Shown here piece by piece: positions 46,891 to 57,473 of a stretch of DNA of 64,000 nucleotides; within the stretch, counting starts at the first letter, position 1, and each line of letters starts with the position of its first letter. Origin of the DNA: Salvia splendens (lineage: Eukaryota; Streptophyta; Magnoliopsida; Lamiales; Lamiaceae); assembly GCF_004379255.2 (NCBI RefSeq), contig NC_056053.1, positions 25,416,188 to 25,480,187 of the forward strand. Reading direction: 5' to 3'. The position numbers and the translations under genes were made by a program. The notes under the pieces are model-generated. The model did no database searches, had not been told where the DNA came from, and saw only the letters and a program-made list of their open reading frames with translations.

Positions 46891-48219
46891 TCACATTTGG
46901 TGTTTGCTGTTATTGTGTCAACACGATAACAACTTAATACAAATGAGATTGTTGGTGCTAATGTCGAGTAAATCTTTAATGATCAACACAAGAACTTGAC
47001 ACAAATAATATTTTTTTTGGCAGTTAAAAAGGACTAAACGTTTCAGCAGGAGAGTTTTTGAATTTCAAGCTTCATTTACCCATCTTCTAGAATTTTATAT
47101 CAAGTCATCAAAATCTGTTTCAAAATAAAATAGATGGATTGTGAATGAATGAGCAAGAAACTTAGATGAGACTACCTGCATTCTTTTACAACTCCAGTGA
47201 AATAACCTTATAATTTAGTTGAAATCATTTCAGTATGAACAAATGTACTCTCAATTTTTCTTAGAAGCAGTGAGTGAACTAATGATCTTCAAACAAATCA
47301 TAGGTCATTTTGACAATTAACAGAAAAAAGCTACTCCTGAGCTGTTTCCAAAGCCTGCTAAGTTTTGGAATCGGGAGAAGCAAACAAAATGACAAACTGC
47401 AACTCACTACACCAATGCATATCCAAAAGATCATCTGTAGAACGAGTTCCAGTTGTCCCATTCCATTTTAAGAACATTAAAATCAATAGATGGCATTATA
47501 TGATATGACAAGCATCGTCCTATGTTCAGCTGAAAAAAGCAATACTTGGCAGATATAATACCATAATCTTTACAGATTCTCATGCATCCTGATATAAAAG
47601 CATACAACTACTCTTAATGGAGTACTACATATAACAACTCTAACTGGAACCAAGTTTTGGATTTCATCAAAATCAACTAGTTCCTAAAATAGCCGACGTC
47701 TTACAAACATTTAGATACTCAACTGTGTCCAAAAACGGGACTGATCTTAATATTTGATTGCATATTGCATAACAGCTCTAATCGAACGAGTTCTGGATTT
47801 CATCAAAATCAACTAGTTCCTAATATAGCCGATGTATTACCAAAATCTCGATACTCTGCTATTCTTGACAGTTGATTGCATGACACACTAGCTAGAGACA
47901 TTTTTAGATTTCATCCAGAACAACAAATTTCAATTTATACACTCTAGCTTATGGCCTTAAAACACTATGCAAAAACATGAAAATGATGATATCAAACAAC
48001 AACTAAGACATAAGAGCAACTGTGAAACATAAATGCTCAGCTCAAATCGAAATATTCACTGCAAATGATAATGAAGGTATGAAAAATCCAAAACCTGAAA
48101 CATACTTCAACACAACATTGTCCTCAATTGATCCGATCAAATATCCATTTAATTCATGGAAATTATTTGAAATACAGAAGAAACACCTTACATCCGGCCT
48201 CAGCAGCGAGCTGAAAACC
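46891..48219. other. Intergenic with a 38-bp direct repeat
   Basis: AT-rich, no gene seen. A direct repeat starting ggatttcatcaaaatcaact is at about 47659-47696 and 47795-47833, with a weaker third trace near 47910. The right end carries the 3' UTR of the ferredoxin-like gene. Confidence 0.5.
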
Positions 48220-48717
48220 TTACGGAGTGTCCCAGGGCTTCGCCTCAGGGACGGCGACCACCATACCCTGCAATTCCGGAGTCAAAACCACCTGGCATCC
48301 AAGCCTCGCGTGCTTGTTCACAACGCGATTCCTCGAATTGCGATTCGAGTATTTCCTCAACACGTACTGCTCATCGTCGGACTGCGGCGGCAGCTTGTCG
48401 AGCCACTCCTGCGCGATGTGCACCTCGCACTCGGCGGAGCAGGCGTCGATCTCCTCCAGACGGTGCGACGCGGGATCGATTAACCCCTTGTTGGCCAGTG
48501 CCTTGAGCAGAGTCTGGCCGGTGAGCCCAATCACGTCTTGCTTGTTGCCGTCGGGGTCGATGGCGCTGAGATTGATGATACGATCGGATACTTTCGCGGA
48601 GGTGGTGCGCGCGGCGGCGGTGGCGGAGGTGCGCGCAATTACGGCGCGGGAGGAGAGGGAGAGAGAGGGTGATTTGGAAATTTGGGAGGCGAGTTTCTGG
48701 AGAGTGGAGATCGCCAT
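48220..48717 (-). CDS. Mitochondrial complex I ferredoxin-like subunit C1-FDX
   Basis: Single-exon 165-aa protein matching the plant 2Fe-2S ferredoxin-like protein that structural work identified as the ferredoxin bridge between the arms of mitochondrial complex I (Arabidopsis At3g07480, from memory). Residues 1 to about 42 are a Ser/Arg/Ala-rich, acid-free mitochondrial presequence. The fold region runs from RIINLSAIDPDGNKQDVIGL through EEIDACSAECEVHIAQEW to GCQVVLTPELQGMVVAVPEA. Only three Cys are present (93, 97, 141), against four in the cluster motif of adrenodoxin-type ferredoxins, so a standard 2Fe-2S cluster looks unlikely; this fits the structural rather than redox role proposed for the family. 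The frame is intact and the ATG is the first after a GC-rich leader. Confidence 0.88.
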   Translation of the reverse strand: MAISTLQKLASQISKSPSLSLSSRAVIARTSATAAARTTSAKVSDRIINLSAIDPDGNKQDVIGLTGQTLLKALANKGLIDPASHRLEEIDACSAECEVHIAQEWLDKLPPQSDDEQYVLRKYSNRNSRNRVVNKHARLGCQVVLTPELQGMVVAVPEAKPWDTP

Positions 48718-49512
48718 TGTTGAGCTAAAGAGGGTTTGGAGCGGAGAAATTGGGGGAAATTTGTGAATTACAGTACACTGATATTTTCATCTTGGGCTTT
48801 CAATATAGACGCTTGGGCCGGCCCGGTTTTTATCTTTGTCCGCCAAATTTAAATACTGTATGTATTTTAATTTAACATAAAAATGAAAACCCAAATCCAA
48901 AATTGAGCTAAGACAAGAGAGACTTTTGAAAATTATCTCAAGATGATTTCGAGCTACACTGCTATATTTCTTGGTAGAATTTTGCCGAATTCTAAATCTA
49001 AATTCTCCACTTTTTCCAACGCTTCTCCACATTATCTATCAGATCTGGTATGACAAAAACGGATGTTCAACCCGACACTGTCTCATACAATGGATAATGT
49101 ATGCTAGGAGACATGGATAAAGCTAAAAACATTTTGGAATTGTCATTGAAATCTGGAATCAAGCCTAATGTTATGACCTACCATAGCTTGATGAATACAT
49201 ATTGCAAAATGAAGTTTCGCGTGTATTTGCCATGATTCCTGCCAATGGATTAGAACACAATTGTTTCCTAACATAATGCTCAAAACCATATTTTGTGAAG
49301 GCAAATATGAAGCTGTTGTTCAAAGAAATGGAAGCTTTGCAAGTGGTTCCTAATATAAAGACTTGCAATATCTTGTTGGATGGTCTGTGTCGAGCTCATA
49401 GTATTGCTGAAGCGTTTTCCATGTTGCATATCATGGATGAAAAATGCATAATTCCCGACATAGTGTCATATAATTACATCCTCATTGAGGGATTGTGCAG
49501 CGATGATGATAA

Positions 49513-50110
49513 TGTTATGAGGATTGGGGCAAAACTGCACAATCAGTTCAGTTCGGTTACCAATATACTGTTCGGCGATTAGGGACCGATATGCTGTTCG
49601 GCGATTAGGGACCGATATGCTGTTCGGTGATCTGACGAACTGCAATCATGCTCGGTGACTGGTCGAGTTTGTAGTCGTGCTCAGGGATTAACCGAGCTCA
49701 ATGTTCGGTGTTGAGCTCGGTGCTCAGTGCTCGGTGTTGGTGTTCGGTGTTGGCCGAACTTAAACGTGTTCGGTGTTGGCCGAACTTAAACGAGTTCGGA
49801 GTTGACAGTTGTTATTAACTGATGCACGTCGTCGGATGCGACTAGTTAGTTAGCTTTAAATGAAAGCCGTTAGGTTTGAACTAGTTGTTAGATAAGTGTT
49901 AGTTAAATAGAGCCGAGCTGTGAAAAAAAGATAGAGAATTTTTCATCCATGAGTTTGTAATCTTCCACACAAATAAAACACAAGATTTCCATTGACTCTC
50001 CAAGAATTGTTTCTTGCTTATTCATTTTCATATCAAGTATTCGTTCTTCTCGTTCCGGAATCGATCTCGTTGTGATAACAAGATTGAGTCGCGTATCTGA
50101 TAGCATTACA
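49513..50110 (+). repeat. 5' LTR of Copia element 2 (598 bp)
   Basis: Starts TGTTATGAGG, ends GCATTACA. It contains a tandem 26-bp subrepeat (gttcggcgattagggaccga...) and many ttcgg/ccgaac motifs in its first 300 bp, which is the U3 promoter region. Confidence 0.97.
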
Positions 50111-50156
50111 AATTGGCGCCGTCTGTGGGAATCGAAGAAGGACGACGAATTCAACA

Positions 50157-53100
50157 ATGTCTACCGCAAAGTTCGACGTTGAGAAATTCACCGGCGAAAA
50201 TGATTTCGGCCTGTGGAGATTGAAGATGAGAGCTGTTCTGATGCAGCAAGGCGTCTGGGATTATGTGAAATCCAAGACGGACAAGAAAGAGATTCAAGGG
50301 ATGGATGCGGCGAAATGTCAAGAACTGGAATACAAGGCGTATAGCTCGATTGTCTTGTGCCTCAGCGATAGAGTCTTGAGGGAGGTTCAGAAAGAGGATG
50401 ATGCCGCGGGAGTGTGGGAGAAATTGGAGAAAATATATATGGAGAAGTCAATCTCCAATAGGTTGCATCTCAAGCAAAGATTGTTCAACTTTAGATTTTC
50501 TGACTCCAAGAATCTGGCGGATCAGCTGGAAGATTTTCGAAAGTATATAGATGATCTTGAGGGTGTGGATGATCCCATGAAAGATGAGGATAAAGCTTTG
50601 ATGTTATTGAATGCTCTGCCTCAGAGTTTTGAGCAATTCAAAGACTCAATACTTCTTGGAAGGGATTCGAAAGTGACTTTGGAGGAGGTATTTTCTGCAT
50701 TAAAGCTGAAGGCAATGCAGAAATGTGTCAGCAAGCCAATCGATCAAGCTGCTGAAAGCCTCAATGTGAAGGCAACTTCAAAGAAACAATTCAAATTCAA
50801 GAAACCCCCATCTGACAAGTGGAAGCCAAGATCATCTAAGGAAGGAGATCAAAAGGAATCTAGAAGCTGCTTCTGGTGTAAGAAACCAGGACACATCAAG
50901 CAAAATTGTTTTGCTTGGAAGAAAAAGCAATCTGAAAATCACAAAGGAGATGGTACAGCAGCTATCACTGAGGAAATTGAAGAGGCAAGAGCTCTCAATG
51001 TGGTGGAGGATAGCCCATTATCAAGGCTATGGATCATGGACTCAGGCTGCAGTTTCCATATGTCCTCCAATCTCGACTGGTTCCAAGATTTAAAGGAATC
51101 TGAAGGCTCGGTGTTGCTGGGAGATGACCATGTGTGTGATGTAAGGGGTGTTGGGAGCATATGTTTGAGGATGGACAATGGAATTTTCAGAACTCTCACT
51201 GATGTGAGATACATCCCATCCATTAAAATGAATCTTATATCCTTGGGTCTTCTTGAGAAGAATGGCTACGAATTGACTCTCTTTGGTGGAGAGATGCTTG
51301 TCAAAAAGGATGGCCAAATGATCATGAAGGCTGTCAGAAACAATGTGCTCTATTATCTGAAAGCTGAGGCAGTTGCTGGAACAGCTAACAACACACAAAA
51401 GACCATCAATTGGCATGCTAGGCTGGGCCATGTGGGGGACACTGGGCTGATGCAGCTGGTAAAGCAAGGCATTATTCAGATGGCTGATTCAGAGATACAA
51501 AGAGCCATTGGATCGTGTGAAGAATGCATTCTTGGCAAAAACAAGAAGCTGCCATATGGAGTGGGCAAACATAACTCAACACAACCTCTCCAATATGTTC
51601 ACAGTGACATATGGGGCCCTGCACCAGTAAATAGCATTGGAGGAGGCAGGTATTTCTTATCATTTGTTGATGATTTTTCAAGAAAGGTTTGGATAATGAT
51701 CATGAAAGAAAAGTCAGAGACCTTCAAGAAATTTCAGGAGTGGTGTACTGCAGTTGAGCTAGAAAAGGGGAAGCCTTTGAGATGCCTAAGAACTGACAAT
51801 GGGCTGGAATTTTTGTCCCATGAGTTTGATGAGTTTTGCAAGAGAAAAGGAATTAAAAGGCATAGAACGGTGCCTCACAACCCACAACAAAATGGGGTCG
51901 CCGAGAGAATAAATAGAACCATTCTTGAAAGGGTAAGATGCATGTTGATAGCATCTGGAATGTCAAAACCATTTTGGGCAGAAGCAGCCTCCACAGCTGT
52001 TGTTTTAATCAACAAATGCCCCTCTGCTGCCATTGAAAATCAGACTCCGGATAGTAGATGGTATGGATCTTATGGAGACTATTCAAAATTAAGACCATTT
52101 GGGTGTAGAGCATATGCTCACATCAAACAAGGAAAGCTGGAACCAAGGGCTCTCAGATGTGTGATGATAGGCTATCAGGTTGGAGTTAAAGGTTACAGAT
52201 TATGGTGCTGTGAGGAAGGGAATAAGAAGGTTGTCATCAGTAGGGATGTTATTTTCAGGGAATCTGAAATGCCTTTCTTCATGAAGAAAGTTCAGACTGT
52301 TGAGTTTGAGGTGGAGGGTCAGAGGGAATCCTCATCTGATGCTGTAAGAAGTCCACCAGATACTGTGAGAAATTCACAAGAAACCAGTGTTGGTGGATCC
52401 TCTGAACATGAAAGTAACATCAAGACTCCACAGAGACTGGTTGCAAGAGACAGAACCAGAAGAAGGATCAAGCTCCCTTCCAGATTTCAGGATTTTGATA
52501 TGATGCACTATGCACTGGCCATAGCTGAGGAGATGGACTATCATGAGCCTTCAAATTACAAGGAAGCAATAAGGAGTCCGGAGAAGGATCAGTGGCTATT
52601 AGCCATGCAGGAGGAGATTGATAGCTTGTACAAAAATCACACATGGATTTTGGTGTTGAGGCCAACTGATCAGAAAACAGTTGGTTGTAAATGGATTTTT
52701 AAGAAGAAAATTGAGGCCTTCAACAACAATCAAATCAGATTTAAAGCCAGGTTGGTGGCCAAAGGCTTTACACAAAAGGAGGGAGTAGATTATAATGAAA
52801 TATTCTCCCCTGTGGTAAAGCATAGCTCCATCAGGATTCTACTTGCCATTGTTGCTCAGAGAAATTGGGAATTGCAGCAACTCGATGTCAAAACAGCCTT
52901 TCTTCATGGAGAGCTCGAAGAGAAAATTTACATGGAGCAGCCTCCTGGTTTTGTCCAACCAGGAAATGAAGGAAAGGTGTGTTTGCTGAAAAGAAGCTTG
53001 TATGGTCTAAAACAAAGTTCAAGACAGTGGTATCTCAGGTTCAATGAGTTCATGCATAAGATCGGTTTTGAGAAGTCTTTGTATGATCATTGTGTCTTCA

Positions 53101-54122
53101 TCAAGAGAAGAGGTGGAGTTGCTGTGGCATATCTACTATTGTATGTAGATGATATGCTGATCTCTGCAGAGCATAAGGAAGAGGTGGAGTTAGTGAAAGG
53201 TGATCTGAAATCTGAATTTGATATGAAGGATCTTGGAGATGCAAAGAAGATCCTTGGAATGGAGATCATAAGGGATAGAGACAAGAAAAGGATATGGCTA
53301 ACTCAGAAAGATTACATCAGGAATGTGATCAAGAAATTTCAGATGGATAAAAGCAAACCAGTGAGTGTGCCCCTGAGCCAGCAGTTTAAGCTCAGTGTAA
53401 ATCAGTGCCCTAAAGATGATAGTCAGAGAAGAGAGATGGATAAAATCCCATATGCAAACATAGTGGGAAGCATCATGTACACCATGGTGTGTACAAGGCC
53501 AGACATCAGCCAAGCCATAAGTGTTGTGAGCAGATACATGGCAGATCCAGGTATGGAGCATTGGCATGCTTTAAAATGGATACTAAGGTATCTGAATGGT
53601 ACTCAGGATTATGGCATACTGTTTGATGGAAGTAAGAATTTTGATGCACAGCCTCTATTGGGATATTGTGATTCTGATTTTGCTACTAACATTGACACAA
53701 GGAAGTCCCAATCCGGCTATGTTTTCTGCATGTATGGAGCTGCTGTAAGTTGGAAGTCGAGTTTGCAATCTGTGGTGGCACTCTCAACAACTGAGGCAGA
53801 ATATATTTCCATGGCTGAGGCCGTAAAGGAGAGCATGTGGCTGAAAGGAATCTGCTCGGATTTTGGAGTTGATCAAGGAGCTGTGACTGTATTATGTGAT
53901 TCAAATAGTGCCATATGTTTGTCAAAACATCAGACATTCCATGAGAGGAGCAAGCATGTGGATGTTAAGCTTCATTTTGTGAGGGATGAAGTTGAAATGG
54001 GCTCAGTGAAGATTGAAAAGGTAGCTACTGAGCACAATGCAGCTGATATGCTAACAAAGGTGTTGCCCGGACTTAAGTTGAAGTATTGCATGGATTTGGT
54101 GAATCTGATTCAGCTGAAGTGA
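50157..54122 (+). CDS. Complete Copia gag-pol polyprotein (1321 aa)
   Basis: A single frame makes capsid and all enzymes. Gag starts MSTAKFDVEKFTGENDFGLW; the zinc knuckle CFWCKKPGHIKQNC is at 238-251. The aspartic protease WIMDSGCSFHM has its catalytic Asp at about 295. The GAG-pre-integrase region contains WHARLGH. Integrase core Asp, Asp and Glu are at about 484 (HSDIWG), 547 (TDNG) and 583 (GVAERI). RT has YVDDM at about 996, and RNase H includes CDSNSAICLSKHQTFHERSK near the end. No stop or frameshift occurs, and catalytic residues of protease, integrase and RT are in place. Integrase preceding RT is the Copia order. It lacks an env-like frame. Confidence 0.97.
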   Translation: MSTAKFDVEKFTGENDFGLWRLKMRAVLMQQGVWDYVKSKTDKKEIQGMDAAKCQELEYKAYSSIVLCLSDRVLREVQKEDDAAGVWEKLEKIYMEKSISNRLHLKQRLFNFRFSDSKNLADQLEDFRKYIDDLEGVDDPMKDEDKALMLLNALPQSFEQFKDSILLGRDSKVTLEEVFSALKLKAMQKCVSKPIDQAAESLNVKATSKKQFKFKKPPSDKWKPRSSKEGDQKESRSCFWCKKPGHIKQNCFAWKKKQSENHKGDGTAAITEEIEEARALNVVEDSPLSRLWIMDSGCSFHMSSNLDWFQDLKESEGSVLLGDDHVCDVRGVGSICLRMDNGIFRTLTDVRYIPSIKMNLISLGLLEKNGYELTLFGGEMLVKKDGQMIMKAVRNNVLYYLKAEAVAGTANNTQKTINWHARLGHVGDTGLMQLVKQGIIQMADSEIQRAIGSCEECILGKNKKLPYGVGKHNSTQPLQYVHSDIWGPAPVNSIGGGRYFLSFVDDFSRKVWIMIMKEKSETFKKFQEWCTAVELEKGKPLRCLRTDNGLEFLSHEFDEFCKRKGIKRHRTVPHNPQQNGVAERINRTILERVRCMLIASGMSKPFWAEAASTAVVLINKCPSAAIENQTPDSRWYGSYGDYSKLRPFGCRAYAHIKQGKLEPRALRCVMIGYQVGVKGYRLWCCEEGNKKVVISRDVIFRESEMPFFMKKVQTVEFEVEGQRESSSDAVRSPPDTVRNSQETSVGGSSEHESNIKTPQRLVARDRTRRRIKLPSRFQDFDMMHYALAIAEEMDYHEPSNYKEAIRSPEKDQWLLAMQEEIDSLYKNHTWILVLRPTDQKTVGCKWIFKKKIEAFNNNQIRFKARLVAKGFTQKEGVDYNEIFSPVVKHSSIRILLAIVAQRNWELQQLDVKTAFLHGELEEKIYMEQPPGFVQPGNEGKVCLLKRSLYGLKQSSRQWYLRFNEFMHKIGFEKSLYDHCVFIKRRGGVAVAYLLLYVDDMLISAEHKEEVELVKGDLKSEFDMKDLGDAKKILGMEIIRDRDKKRIWLTQKDYIRNVIKKFQMDKSKPVSVPLSQQFKLSVNQCPKDDSQRREMDKIPYANIVGSIMYTMVCTRPDISQAISVVSRYMADPGMEHWHALKWILRYLNGTQDYGILFDGSKNFDAQPLLGYCDSDFATNIDTRKSQSGYVFCMYGAAVSWKSSLQSVVALSTTEAEYISMAEAVKESMWLKGICSDFGVDQGAVTVLCDSNSAICLSKHQTFHERSKHVDVKLHFVRDEVEMGSVKIEKVATEHNAADMLTKVLPGLKLKYCMDLVNLIQLK

Positions 54123-54178
54123 TTGTGGAAGATGGATGAAATCTATGGATTGTCCAGTTATGTCCCAAGGTGGAGATT

Positions 54179-54776
54179 TGTTATGAGGATTGGGGCAAAA
54201 CTGCACAATCAGTTCAGTTCGGTTACCAATATACTGTTCGGCGATTAGGGACCGATATGCTGTTCGGCGATTAGGGACCGATATGCTGTTCGGTGATCTG
54301 ACGAACTGCAATCATGCTCGGTGACTGGTCGAGTTTGTAGTCGTGCTCAGGGATTAACCGAGCTCAATGTTCGGTGTTGAGCTCGGTGCTCAGTGCTCGG
54401 TGTTGGTGTTCGGTGTTGGCCGAACTTAAACGTGTTCGGTGTTGGCCGAACTTAAACGAGTTCGGAGTTGACAGTTGTTATTAACTGATGCACGTCGTCG
54501 GATGCGACTAGTTAGTTAGCTTTAAATGAAAGCCGTTAGGTTTGAACTAGTTGTTAGATAAGTGTTAGTTAAATAGAGCCGAGCTGTGAAAAAAAGATAG
54601 AGAATTTTTCATCCATGAGTTTGTAATCTTCCACACAAATAAAACACAAGATTTCCATTGACTCTCCAAGAATTGTTTCTTGCTTATTCATTTTCATATC
54701 AAGTATTCGTTCTTCTCGTTCCGGAATCGATCTCGTTGTGATAACAAGATTGAGTCGCGTATCTGATAGCATTACA
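54179..54776 (+). repeat. 3' LTR of Copia element 2 (598 bp)
   Basis: Identical to 49513-50110 by direct reading; followed by TSD GATAA and then the resumed PPR reading. Confidence 0.97.
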
Positions 54777-55153
54777 GATAAAGCTTCACAAGCAAAAAAT
54801 GTGTTCGTTGAGCTACCATCCAAAGGCTTGCAGCCTGATGTTATAACTTATAATATTCTCATTGTAAACAAGAGCACATTGCCGAGGCCAAGGATTTGAT
54901 GGTGCAAATGGTAAGCAACGATTCTTTGCCTAATGTTGTGACATATAATGTTTTTGTGCAAGGTCTTCTCAAGTGGAACAAGATGTTTGATATAATTATG
55001 GTGTTAGAAGAGATGGATTCAAGGGGATTCACACTTAGCAACACCACTCTTTTGTTGCTGATTGAATCTTTGCAAGTAGAAGATAAAGATAGTGTTCTTT
55101 TTCATAAGGTCAAGAAACTTGTGCGAAAGGATATCTTTTGTAGTTTTGCTTGA

Positions 55154-55682
55154 CTTGAGATTCTATTTAAGATAGCAACTTCTTTCTTACTTTGATATAA
55201 TCAAACTCTTACTAGATACTGGTATATCATGTAAGAATTAATTTGTATAGAGTGTGATGAAATTAGTAATTCGTGAATGGGGTTGAATTTATAATTGATA
55301 CTTCCTTCTATCACATAAAAATAACAAGTTTTGAAACGATACGTGTTTTAATGCATAATTAGTAAAGAAAGAGACAAAGATAGAAAAAGGAGTGAAAATA
55401 ATGTTAGTAGAGAAAAAGTATTGTGTACAGATCATAATGTGTAAGCCTTCACACAATCTACACTATATAACAAATTCATTAGATGGAGTTGGAGACCTAA
55501 CATTTATTTATTATAAATTCGAAGTCACGCAATCTACACTATATAACAAATTCATCTTATTTTGAGTAGATGGAGAACTAACATTTTGAGAGTAGAATAT
55601 AAATAGGTTAACTAATATAGTAGTACTAGTATCTTTGTCTCATACGAAGACGTCAGGGCAACATTGATTTTCATATATTTGT
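55154..55682. other. Intergenic, no gene seen
   Basis: AT-rich. A short direct repeat (cacacaatctacactatata / cacgcaatctacactatata) lies at about 55451 and 55527. Nothing else was recognised. Confidence 0.5.
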
Positions 55683-56985
55683 GCCAGCTAGGAAGCGTGA
55701 ATAGAACTCCAACGACTCGAGTGGCTTGTATTCCGGCACAGTGTGCCCGGCCCCCTGTGCAGTCGAGATCCGAGGGTCAGTATAGTCGATCCATTGGGGA
55801 AAGATGAAGATAACAATATGTACTCAATCAACTAATATCATGTGTTTGCATACCTTTATGGTGAGGAAATTGAGATTGTAGTCATAGCCCTGAGTGAACC
55901 TACGTATTCACCAAACGAAAAAACACAAGTCACATTCAGAAGGAAGGAAGAGAGAGTCTTGTGTAAAATTGTCAGTTTATGGGTGCCCATATCCGAATTC
56001 AAGCACAACGAAACATCATTAGATAATAAATATACCATCTTGGATCCAAATATGGGTACCATCTTACAGATTTTCAGGACACGTCGTTCAATGTCAGATC
56101 GAACCACCATGAAATACAATAAAATCGATAAAACTCCTTAACAAAGTTAGCATGAACATACCCACTAGCTTGGCCTTTCACATACACTCACCAATAGTCT
56201 TGTATCTGATCCATCTTGTCCAAGCTTCAGTTCCGGTAAACGGGACACACATATCATGATCTCCACTGCAACCAAGCAAAACGATCATGTATAGCCTCGA
56301 AAAACACCTCAGAGCTAAACATAAGGCAACGTTTATATGAGGGCACGATAACCGCGTGACGTGAGGTTCTGGTGATACTTGATCATGCTCCCAGCATCAT
56401 GGCTAAATACAATCCGGTCCGTGCAAAGATCCCACCTTCCGGCTAGGTCTGCCTGGTGGAGCCGGCATGATCTTTAGTTTGTTACGTACCAACTCAACGA
56501 AAAAATGTAAACCTTATGCTGTCAGCATGAAGCGCCTTCCTAACTGCTTCGTTGTTCAACCATACGTCCGTAACCTCCTCATCCTACACATTGACGAAGA
56601 AAATCAAAGTTGTCAAGAAATTCTTTGGGGCAAATTGTTGTTTAAATCTTACCGTACAAGGGACATTTTCACCATTTAGAAGTTGGGGCCATGTAGGGAC
56701 ATGTCCGTCTCTAACTGGAGCTCAATAAGGCCATGCACGCCCAAAAATCCTTTTTTCTAACGAGTAGAGACCTTTCTGTCTCTCCTAATCTCCTGAAGCT
56801 TAGGGGCACATTCGTGTTCTTGAGCTGAATGAAACTTGTCGGGGCATGATAGCACGACTCAAGTATGTCGTATATATTTAGATCGCTGATAGCTTGGAAC
56901 GACATAAAAAAGGAGCAAGCTTTCCCGAGCAATGCAGGTATTGGTTCTGTGTTTCCCCTAAATGAAATACACCAAAACATCAATT
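55683..56985 (-). pseudogene. Serine carboxypeptidase-like (SCPL20-like) pseudogene
   Basis: Minus-strand remains of the C-terminal half of an SCPL protein. In order they are NIYDILESCYHAPTS (about 56870), TERSLLVRKKDFWA (about 56760), DEEVTDVWLNNEAVRKALHA (about 56570), WDLCTDRIVFSHDAGSM and IKYHQNLTSRGYRALI (about 56330-56430), SGDHDMCVPFTGTEAWTRWI (about 56200-56270) and GAGHTVPEYKPLESLEFYSR with the catalytic His (about 55700). The catalytic Asp lies in the retained GDHDM segment; the Ser-containing N-terminal half is absent. A frameshift and stop occur after the KKDFWAC segment. The exon end after GYRALI reads into TAA, with the expected donor lost. Confidence 0.88.
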
Positions 56986-57082
56986 TTCATATCTCCTAGT
57001 TGAGAACATTTGATTAACAATGAGATGGTTTCAAGAAGCTGAATTTTCCTGTACATTTTTTGTGAATCTGTCGATTGATCTT

Positions 57083-57280
57083 TCCAGCTTCCTAACAGAG
57101 AATATTGATACGAGTATCCCTCACGACAGCGAGAAGGACGCCTCCGAGGAAGTGGATCGCGAGGCTGCACCGGAGACACCCTCGCGCGGGCAGAAGAAAC
57201 AAAGCGTAGCAGCGACGACGAGAACGTTGAGGCCAAGACACCGAATCAAGCCGCCGCCCTTCGCCGGCTCAATTGCTTAG
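57083..57280 (+). pseudogene. GC-rich coding-like fragment, family unknown
   Basis: A short frame of charged residues (SEKDASEEVDREAAPETPSR, then RTLRPRHRIKPPPFAGSIA and a stop) stands out by its GC content against AT-rich flanks. A pyrimidine tract and AG lie just before it, so it may be a lone terminal exon. I do not recognise the family. Confidence 0.3.
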
Positions 57281-57473
57281 CAAACAAGAAACCTAACGAG
57301 ACTGATCTCGCGCTCAGCCGCCCTTCGCCGGAGTAATCGCTACGTTGGGCGCTCGACGACGACGGCAACCGTTTCTTGATTGTGTGGGGAACTTCAACGT
57401 TGAAGATCGATATCCTTAACAAATATCGAAGCTAATAATTAAAAGCTTCGACTTTCATGTTTCATGCTTGAAT

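Larger units (their letters stand above)
49513..54776 (+). mobile_element. Intact, very young Ty1-copia element (Tnt1-like)
   Basis: 5264 bp: two 598-bp LTRs (49513-50110 and 54179-54776) that I read as identical base for base, 5-bp TSD GATAA (49508-49512 and 54777-54781), PBS-like tggcgccgtctgtggga right after the 5' LTR, purine tract aaggtggagattt before the 3' LTR, and one uninterrupted gag-pol frame. All parts needed for autonomous movement are present. It is a different family from the element at 12697: the LTR length and sequence differ, while PBS and gene layout agree. Confidence 0.98.
48941..55153 (+). pseudogene. P-type PPR gene, dead, interrupted by Copia element 2
   Basis: Relic of an organelle RNA-binding pentatricopeptide gene. 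It starts with a mitochondrial-type leader (MISSYTAIFLGRILPNSKSK at 48941), then stops at 49049-49051. In shifted frames it continues with PPR units: VQPDTVSYNG, AKNILELSLKSGIKPNVMTY, VVPNIKTCNILLDGLCRAHS and IIPDIVSYNYILIEGLCSDD. The Copia element sits after CSDD. Beyond it the units resume as KASQAKNVFVELPSKGLQPD, VVTYNVFVQGLLKW and further, to a stop at 55151-55153. With one GATAA removed, the frame across the insertion site is continuous. Other frameshifts and an early stop show that the gene was dead independently of the insertion. The wording resembles restorer-like PPR clusters. Confidence 0.88.

Noticed and set aside
47279..47461. Hydrophobic 60-codon minus-strand ORF
   Set aside because: No ordered motifs, no splice context and AT-rich surroundings; probably chance.
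56958..57236. Minus-strand 92-codon ORF with an Arg/Ser-rich start like a transit peptide
   Set aside because: It is antisense to the GC-rich fragment at 57083-57280 and shares no frame with the SCPL relic; composition alone is not enough.
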